From Euglena gracilis (Eukaryota > Euglenida > Euglenophyceae > Euglenales), in assembly GCA_039621445.1 (NCBI GenBank), contig CP154955.1, positions 7,114,010 to 7,178,009 on the forward strand: a stretch of DNA of 64,000 bases. The letters run 5' to 3'. Positions within the stretch are counted from its first letter, which is position 1. Every line of letters begins with the position of its first letter. Shown here in pieces: positions 56,280 through 64,000 of the stretch. The translations under genes and the position numbers were made by a program. The notes under the pieces were generated by a model, which saw only the letters and a program-made list of their open reading frames with translations, was not told the origin of the DNA and searched no databases.

Positions 56280-58393
56280 GTTGTAAACCGGTGAGCACAG
56301 TGCAAAAGAGAGGCGCGATGCCCACCTCAGCCGACTTCCAGCCTGTCGCGTCAAACTAGCACCGATTTCATGGAGAAAAACACACCGCAGGAAGGCACAT
56401 TCTATTGAGGTGCAGTCCCCCAGGTGCCTTGGGCTCTTTTATTCGGCAGGATTGCCCCAATGTTTCATGATCTCTTTGCCTCAAAAACTCCGTCGCATCA
56501 AACCAGCTGCAGCTGGAGCCTGACGGAGTGGCCAATGCGCATTGAGCAAATCTGCATTGGATGCTTTTAAAAAAAAGAATAACAAAAATGGTAAAATAAC
56601 CCCCCCAAATAACACCCCCCCCCCCCGGTGTGTTATTTGGGCACCCGAGCTGGGGCCCCAGGGGGGGGGTGCTATTTGGGGGGGGGTGCTATTTTTACAT
56701 GGAAAACCAAAGGAAAAATGGGGGGGGGTGTTATTTTGGCACTCAAAATCGGCTCCCGAAGGGGGGGTGTTATTTGGGGGGTGTTATTTGGGGGTGTTAT
56801 TTGAGAGGGGTGTTAAAAATGAATACTCTCTTTTTTCTCTTCAAAATGCGCCGACCTACAAGTGTTCTTTTTAAGTGTTGCCGTACCCTTCACAGTCGAT
56901 TCATTCAAAGTAACATTCCACTTCTTTTTTTAAAAAAAGACATGTAAAATGCTGTTCGTTTTGATTATTTTATTACTTAAAAGCCAAGGAGGGTTGAGAA
57001 TTTGAAAAAAAGTTTTTCGGCGCTCAGGAAAAGGCTTCCTCAAAAGAAAAGAAAAGAAGTTGCTTTAAAAGAATGAGAAACAACACACAAGCCAAACGAT
57101 ACCAAATCAGAGAAGGAGGGTTGTTGTCCGATTGTGATTCTGGCTCATTGATACAGGGTGTGTTGTTGACGAACCTTCCATCAGCGCCATGTTCATGGAA
57201 GATCCACACATCTTGGAGAATGCAGACGTGAATTCTGAAGGTACTTTTTGGTTTGTTTGTTTATCTGTCAACAAAAAAAGAGGGTTCTTTGGACTTTTGG
57301 AACATCACTGCATTCTTTTGCACATGTCATCATAATTTCATCATAATTCCAAATAAACACATTTCATTGAAAGAAGAGGAACAGCTTTGAAATAATGCAG
57401 AATTTCGGATTTTTAAATAACGACAATAGAACCGGAGTGCTCTCTTGGTCATTGGGCTAAACTATCATTTTTGATTCATGCTGATCGACCGAAATGCTTG
57501 TTTGGCAGCAGACCTCGTCAGTGCTGGCTCTTAATTCATTGTAAATCCAGCTGGGATGTACATTCAATTTTCGGGCATTCCTTTCAGGACTTTTGGACTT
57601 CGCGTTCCTCCTCAATGGTCCATCATTTGGTTGGACCAGTCAAATGATACGTGCTACCTGCCTGTGCACTGAACGCATGACACAGACGTATTTTTTTGAA
57701 GAGTATTATTTGGATCAGAGAACTCAAACAACCAGGCATTTGCATTCAGCCTTGAAACACGCTTGTGTTTTGGGATCTCCTTCGCCCACTTTGGTGCCCA
57801 GCTTCGCTTCCGGCCATACGTTGTCAGGTAGGAACCCCTCATTTCTCCCAAAACCACCACATGACTCGCCTCAGTAGGTGGTTGGCACCTTGACTTTAAA
57901 CTGAGGTTTGCACGGCGGCATTCAGACAATTGATATCGCTCGCCAAGATGGTGAAGGGAGGTCAAAACAAAATCGTCAAGGACCTTGGCCATCAACTCCC
58001 ACAAGCTTGTGCAAACACGAGCTTCTTTTTACCAAGAGTTTCTTTTACTATGGAGTGCCTGCCCATAGCAGGCACTCCCCCTAGGGAGGGGTCAGGTTTG
58101 ACCGTGGTGCATACAGACCAAGCCAATCTTCCCTTCAAAATGGCCATTGTCGGGACCCGGCGCCTTCGGGGGCTGTGCTATAGCACTACCCACCCCACCC
58201 CTCCCCCCAGTGGGATCAAAAATGCCCTGCCGGCCCATAGCACCCCCCGGGGGATGAGCACTTCTTAAAAAGAAGCCTGGTGCCAAACCACGCCCAGTCA
58301 ACGAGCAGGCGCAGCATAGCTGCGGTGCAATCACCGTCCGGCCAGCGAGACGTGGCACAGGGCGGGAGGGGAGTGTGACCAGACCGGCGGGGC
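56280..58393. other. Intergenic region between PPME1 and the acetyltransferase gene
   Basis: No coding region recognised. It contains an array of GGGGTGTTATTT-like words (56590-56815) and otherwise AT-rich DNA without similarity to the neighbours. Confidence 0.5.
56590..56815. repeat. GGGGTGTTATTT-type interspersed array
   Basis: About eight copies of a G-run followed by TGTTATTT or TGCTATTT. At the left end the complement AAATAACACCCC is also present, so the left part can fold. Confidence 0.75.
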
Positions 58394-61300
58394 TCAGCCC
58401 TTCCGGCGGAGGGCGGCGTTCAGCAGCGCCACCTTTGCCAGGCGGGCGTGGAAGTCCAGCAGCCGCTGCGCCGTTTCCGTCGGCTTGTCCTCCATCATGT
58501 AGTGCCGGCCGAGGCTCCTGTCTGGGGGTTTTTTAAGACCGGGGGGGAGGGGGGGTCCCCCCACCCACCCACCCCCTGGGGGGGCCCCGGGGGGGGGGGT
58601 CCTGGGGGACCCACTCAATCCCGAAAATGGCCAAAATCGCGAAAATGCCAAAAATAGCACCTTTTTCAAAAATTTTCGGCGCCTTTGGTGATCCCACCCC
58701 CTTCTGGGGGGACCCCCCCCAGGGGGGGGGGCTCCGCCGGACCCACCCACCCTACTTCCCCTCCCCCCCCCGGGGGTCCACAACTTAAAAAAAAAACCCT
58801 GCTCCTGTCCCAGCCACCTCTCCCAAACAATGCCACGCTCATTGCTGACAGGCAACACGGCGGGCCCACCCCAAGACACATGGAGAATCATCGGAGTCAA
58901 TACAGGTAGTCCCAAATAGTACAAAAATCCCTGCCACCAGAGGGATTCTCCGCTGCCAGGCACCTATGCATCCAGAACCCCGGTCCCACACGCTCAGTCA
59001 CGCTCAGTCACTACCGGTCGTCTTACAGAAATCCCAGTGCCAGAAAAAGCTAAAATTAACCAAAATTGGCAAAGCTGGCCAACAGTTGTCAAAATGACCC
59101 CAAAAAACTCAAAAATATCTATTGGTGGTAACAAATGGCCAGCTGGAGAAAATTGGTATTGGACAAAATTGGAAACGAAACCCCTCGAAAATTTTCCAAT
59201 AGGATTCTCTGGTTTTATGGTTCGGACGTTTTTTTTTAACAGTTTCTCACCACCGCTGCACCTGCTGGGATTTTTTGACGTCTTTTATTTGGAGGGAACT
59301 CCAGACACCCACAAATGCATCACGTGCAATGCCCCTTCCTAGCCCCATACAAAAAAAAGTTGTGTGGCACTTGGAAAAAAACCGTGGGGCAATTTGCCAT
59401 CCCCTGTCATTCCTCCTGGAAATGCAAAGAGAGAGGTCCACTACAAGAGAGCCTGGTGTATAATTGGGGGGGGGGGGGTAGTTCAGCTGGGCAGCCCTCC
59501 CTTTCCCCCCTTGACATTCCTGGTAGAACAAAAAGACAAATTTAGCGAACAGGGGGTCTTTTAAACACAGGGTCCCCAAGCTGAAATGAGGCTCGAGCTG
59601 CGGTTGAACTAGAAATGGAGGAATCGAAACTGCAAAGAAAAGACAAAATTAGCAAATTCTATATGAATCGATTTTGGGTCCAAAATAATGTAAGCATTCC
59701 GGGAACACACCAAACCCCGACGTCAAATAACCCCCCGGGGGACGACTGAAAAAATGATCCTAAAACCCGGAGGGTTTAAATGGAAGGGCTTGACAAAATT
59801 CAAATCCCGGTTGCACCTCTTACCCGAGAGGAATCACTTCATCAGTGTGGTGATGCTTCGCATCTTGAGACTTCTGGTGCTGGAGGGATTTCCACAAAAA
59901 AGAGCCTAGCCCAGTGCCATACACCAGCCCAAGCTGATTCCAGGATTCCCTTCAGGTGGACAGGAATAAAGAACCTGTCTGTCAAAAAATCTCAAAAAAA
60001 ACTCAATCTGTCCTGTCAATGCAAAACTTGCAACATTTGGGAGCCCACTTCAACCAAGCTGGGGAATCAGTGCTCTCGGGTGCTGAAAATTCTCCCACTT
60101 CCCAGATTTGTTCCCTGGCCAACATCACAGCCATTGGCACTTACGCATAATTACGAGGTCAGAAAGCACCACGGTCTGTGAAGAGAGAATAGCGCTGCCG
60201 CTTCAAAAAAAAAGGAGCCAAATTCTGACATTTGTGACGATGGTCAACTCTAAGAAGCCCCAGGGGGAAAAATAACTTTTGAACTTGGTCCGAAAACCTC
60301 CGTACTGGGGAATTCTGGGCGAAACCGACCCTGCATATGGGCCACCGTCAACGCGGTGTCCAACCGGTCGGTGCCAGCCAGTAGCACCAGCTTGGTGGGC
60401 CCTGACAATGCACCGATATTTTAAAGGAATGGACCCATCAAAGGTGGAAGGGCAGGTGACTGGTCACCCCTGCGGAGGGGCACACACATATGCAACAGCA
60501 TGTGACGCACGTCCCAGACAGATCTGTATGCCGCACATATATGCCTGTCATTGTGCGCAACTTTGCCACTGGACTTGAGCGCTTTTGACGTACCAGTGGC
60601 CTTCCTTCCACACTGGCTGACCTAGATACTATATGGACCTCGTCGATTCTTTTTGGCTTTGGGAGTTTTCACAAGGAAAAAAACAGCCATTTTTCTGAGG
60701 AGGACGATTCCGGAAGGGCAGAAACAGAGAATTCCTTGGCGATAAAGACATCAACAGCTTGGCAGAACCGCCGACAGGAAAAGTTAAAGATGAAGTTGGG
60801 GGTTCAAAAGAGAAATCTCGACACCTTTCAGCTCCAAGAATGCCGCGCTCATCCCCTCGAACCACCCGCGCCAATGGGGCTCGGAGCTCCTTAAATCCGC
60901 CCCAGAGAATCCTTGGGGATTGGAGCCCCAGATGACAGGGGGGACCTGCAGTTCACCAGAGCCCAGTGAGCCGGGCCACCCTGGGAACCTCCATCTCCAC
61001 CAACACTCTGGAAACACCGAACTGGTCCACCAACCAGTTTGGCCACACTTAGCCTCAGCACAGCCCGCGGCGGGTGTGAGCGGGGAAAATGGTGGCATTA
61101 GTGCCAACAATGCCAACAATGCTCCGTGCAACAGCTTTTCGAAGAAACCTTCTTTTGGAGAACACCCCAGCCTGCCAATGCCTCACCGAGGGCCACCAGT
61201 GGTCCATCTGCCTCAGGGCCTCATCATCCCAGTGTTCTGTTTGTTCTCCGAACCTCTTGGGGGGGGGGGGGCTCGGCCTGAAAGAAAACCCTGGTTCGTG

Positions 61301-61946
61301 CGCCAGTGCCAGCGGACGTCGCCCGAGTGCCCTGCCCGCTGCACAAGTTGGGCCGGCATGGAGATGCGCGCACTCTCCGCGTTGCGCATCCCCCCCTGGG
61401 TCGGGGCGGTGGGGCTGGTTGTGATTGTGCCGTTGGAGTTGGCGTTTGAGATCCCATTCCAGCAAAATAAAAAACAAACCAATAAAACATAACGACAACA
61501 ACAACGACAATATAAGAAGAAGAATAACCACAACCACAACCACAACCACAATAACAACAACAACAACTACGACAATAAATGTTCACGTAAAAATAATTTG
61601 AGGTATCTGTAAAATCCTGTACCCTGATGTGGGGAGGGTTGGATTGAACAACTCCGCTCCAAATGGCGAAGAGTAGCTGTCAATTCCGCTGTTTCGATGG
61701 TTCCAAATTCCCTTCGGTGGGCAAACTGAGGTTGAGCAATTGTGAAAAAACAAATGGGGAGCGAAGAGGAGCGAGAAGCCGGGCAAGGCGGGAAGTCGAG
61801 GGTTGCGGGACAGCAAGCTCCAGCCGTGGCCCAGTCGACGGCTCGCTTCAGGGAGGGGAAGCTGCTCGGGCGGCGGTCCAGGAACGCCGTCATGTGCGGC
61901 AGGGACTCCAGGGCGGACCCCTCCACGACGTCAATGACCACCAGCC
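58394..61946 (-). CDS. PPME1: Protein phosphatase methylesterase 1, 3' part
   Basis: This serine hydrolase of the alpha/beta fold removes the methyl ester from the C-terminal Leu of the PP2A catalytic subunit. Exons, 5' to 3': 61946-61819, 61395-61297, 60897-60825, 60401-60321, a possible 13-nt exon 59263-59251, and 58517-58394 (stop). The reading gives GLVVIDVVEGSALESL (with the catalytic Asp), RNAESARISMPAQLV, WRT-DLRSSEPHWRGWF, KLVLLAGTDRLDTAL, MQGRF and GRHYMMEDKP (with the catalytic His). The nucleophilic Ser exon (GHSMGG in the family) was not found and should lie upstream, beyond 62 kb. The first intron seems GC-AG (GGA|GCTTGC), the second is nonconventional, the third is GT-AG. The 13-nt exon and its 5' junction are uncertain. 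The tail extends about 15 residues past the family's usual end. Confidence 0.87.
58523..58801 (-). mobile_element. Introner-like element 3 (279 bp)
   Basis: The right end, CTTAAAAAAAAAACCCTG, matches the family. The left end reads TGGGGGTTTTTTAAGACC, so its CAG is changed. Perfect 8-bp duplication CTCCTGTC at 58515-58522 and 58802-58809. On the minus strand the duplication is GACAGGAG and contains the splice acceptor of the last PPME1 exon. Confidence 0.88.
60898..61296 (-). other. Nonconventional intron in PPME1
   Basis: Starts AAC-CAGGG and ends CTCTG-GGGCG; no GT-AG. The join gives WRT-DLRSSEPHW, collinear with the family. CAG is at +4 and CTG at -8. Confidence 0.85.
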
Positions 61947-62554
61947 CTGGGGGGAGGGGACGGCGGAGGACACTGCAGCCGTGCAGGGTGGGCTTTCTTT
62001 TCAAGGAATGGGGGCGGGGGTCGGCACCTATTTCCAAGGTGCATCAAATGGTGTTTTTGTTCGTTCGTTTGTTTTGCGGGCCAAGGTGTTCGGCAGTTTG
62101 CGCGTGCCTGGCGGGACATATAAGAGCATCTATGTTGCCCAACTCCTTCCTTCGACATGATCAGGAGAATTGTTTCAGTGGGCTAGATGTTCTTATCCGT
62201 CCTGGGAGGGGGTCGAGGGATCAACGTCTTAACCTCTTGAGGCTCATTGTGGGGGCTCAAACTTTCTCGGATCTGTGATAAAAATTTCTCCCCAAATAGG
62301 AAAATAGGGAGCTCAAAATGGAGCTCAACCCGCATTCTGTGGGTGCACACCAAGACTGATCACTCGATTTGGGGGGATGAGCACCCTTGCAACTTCTGTG
62401 AATTATACTTTTCATTCAGTGTTTAATGCTCATCAATCATGTGTGGTTATATGTGGCTATTTATGGCTGGTTATTATGTGCATGTAATTATATCGCATCG
62501 CAGCAGGATTCTTAAGGCCCTGGGGGAGGGCTTTCGAATCTCCGGGGGGGGGGG

Positions 62555-62752
62555 ACCACACCAACCACACAAAGGTGAGTGTATGTCCCTACAGCGCTGG
62601 AATTACACCAGAGTTACTCACCCGGCCAGGGGGAGCAACAAAAGAGGACTGGTGTAAGGGGTCCCTGGCCACTCACCACGCAGCAAACTGGGCCAGAAGC
62701 GAAGTTAGCGCCGGCCATAAACAGACAAGAAGCCTTAGTGCAACTAAGGGGG
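62555..62752. repeat. 198-bp direct repeat, copy 1
   Basis: Starts ACCACACCAACCACACAAAG and ends CCTTAGTGCAACTAAGGGGG. Identical by eye to 63490-63687; the two lie 935 bases apart. Confidence 0.92.
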
Positions 62753-63489
62753 ACCACCCACGCAAGCCGTGGGGCCACGTACTCACGTGGCAGCCAGAAG
62801 CGGTGACCACACACCATTTGTGACGATTTTAGGTGGTGTGTGGCAGTGGTGGGAACGTCGCCAAAGCGAGGGTGCCCAAGGCCCTGAATCGCCGTCGCTT
62901 TGGTGTCCGGGTGCCCCAGAGGGTCTTGACTAGCCCACCCGGGTACCCCTGGTGGCCTTGACCAACCCGGCCCACCCCTGTGTCCAGAAGGGAAAATGGG
63001 GGGAGCGAGGGGAAGACAGAGGGAACCCCCCATGGAGACCAGCAGCAGAAAACGCGACTCTGATGCCTCTGTAGGGGGGCATGGCGCTTCGTGCGACCGC
63101 CCGGGGGACATGGCAGGGGGGCCTTCGGGCTCGCCGGCCTAGTAGGAGCGCACCCCCCAGCAACCCAACCCCAAAGGGGAAGCCAGCAGAGAGGGACCCA
63201 CCCGCGAGGCAGTGGACCGCCCAAACCAACCCCAGACAGGGCATGGAGCGCAGGTACCAGTATGTAAGGAACTACTGGTACCCAGCAGCACACTACCCAC
63301 CCGCCACCCGCCCTAAGGCCGAGACTTGGTGACCCGGGTTTACCTAAGCCGCGGGACCGTGAGGCCACATTGGAATTTTTCAAGTCATGGCGTTGTGCCT
63401 GCGCCATGCATCCCCCACACAGAAAAGTGGGAAGAGGGCAGGAGGCAAGAGCAGCACTGGGGCGCAAGGGTGTAGACCCACCCACGGGA

Positions 63490-63687
63490 ACCACACCAAC
63501 CACACAAAGGTGAGTGTATGTCCCTACAGCGCTGGAATTACACCAGAGTTACTCACCCGGCCAGGGGGAGCAACAAAAGAGGACTGGTGTAAGGGGTCCC
63601 TGGCCACTCACCACGCAGCAAACTGGGCCAGAAGCGAAGTTAGCGCCGGCCATAAACAGACAAGAAGCCTTAGTGCAACTAAGGGGG
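63490..63687. repeat. 198-bp direct repeat, copy 2
   Basis: Second copy; the sequence diverges immediately on both sides. The pair could be terminal repeats of a small (about 1.13 kb) non-coding element. Confidence 0.92.
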
Positions 63688-64000
63688 GGGGGACATGGTG
63701 GCACATGGGTCCGACTTTCTGGATTTTTCGGTCCATTTCGCCCTGGAACCGCGCCAAATCAAGGCGAAATATATCGATTCGGGGAGGATCGGCACTTAAT
63801 TTTAGGAATAAGGTCAGAGTCAGGGTTCGGATCGTTGCGCCGAAAATTGGCCCAATTTATGGCAAATTAAGGAAATTAGGTCCCTGTTTCGAAAGGTTTT
63901 TAGGACGCGCTTCGTCAGGATTTTACCAAAATTCGGCCTAAATTCTGCCTAACTCGTTCTGAAATGCGGCTTAAATTCTTCCTAAATTCCTAAAAAAAGT

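Larger units (their letters stand above)
61947..64000. other. Region upstream of the visible PPME1 exons
   Basis: I found none of the missing PPME1 exons here. The main structure is a 198-bp direct repeat. Open frames are short and do not resemble known proteins. From about 63700 the sequence turns AT-rich. Confidence 0.45.

Noticed and set aside
58394-58963. 189-codon continuous minus-strand frame ending PPME1
   Set aside because: It reads through introner-like element 3; only the last 124 nt match PPME1.

Overview
The window looks like nuclear DNA of a euglenid (Euglena or a relative). The main evidence is two host genes on the minus strand, near 43.0-56.3 kb and 58.4-61.9 kb. Their exons are joined by ordinary GT-AG introns and also by introns that lack GT-AG, carry CAG at +4 to +6 and CTG at -8 to -6, and have complementary ends. 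From memory of the literature that combination marks the nonconventional introns of euglenids. The rest of the window is mostly transposable elements, simple repeats and very G- or C-rich intron and intergenic DNA. The genus call is inference; the exon joins are read directly from the sequence.

Layout. 1-10201 (+): a Ty3/gypsy chromovirus with long, nearly identical terminal repeats. It encodes a cytosine-5 DNA methyltransferase domain inside its polyprotein, followed by protease, reverse transcriptase, RNase H, integrase and chromodomain. 10.2-11.9 kb: G-rich tandem arrays and unassigned DNA. About 12.3-33.1 kb (-): a second, decayed and very large chromovirus with a 5' coiled-coil/gag region, pol, a chromodomain and a long 3' reading frame of unknown function. 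That 3' frame is split by a 5.9 kb non-autonomous LTR retrotransposon (14494-20406), whose removal restores the frame exactly. 34.6-37.4 kb (+): a broken non-LTR retrotransposon, followed at 38-41 kb by repeated copies of a related C-terminal region and a long (CA)n tract.

43.0-56.3 kb (-): a 12-exon serine O-acetyltransferase gene (first step of cysteine synthesis from serine). 58.4-61.9 kb (-): the 3' part of a protein phosphatase methylesterase gene (PPME1), whose 5' exons were not found here. The two genes run in the same direction about 2.1 kb apart.

How the parts connect. At least three related 270-330 bp GC-rich elements lie in or beside these genes. All have T/A-rich inverted ends and perfect 8-bp target duplications. 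One sits inside the first coding exon of the acetyltransferase as an intron. The splice positions 3 nt before CAG and 5 nt after CTG add up to the 8-bp duplication, so splicing would restore the uninterrupted exon. This suggests that a transposon family of this kind gives rise to the nonconventional introns.

From 62.0 to 64.0 kb I see a 198-bp direct repeat and no gene that I recognise.
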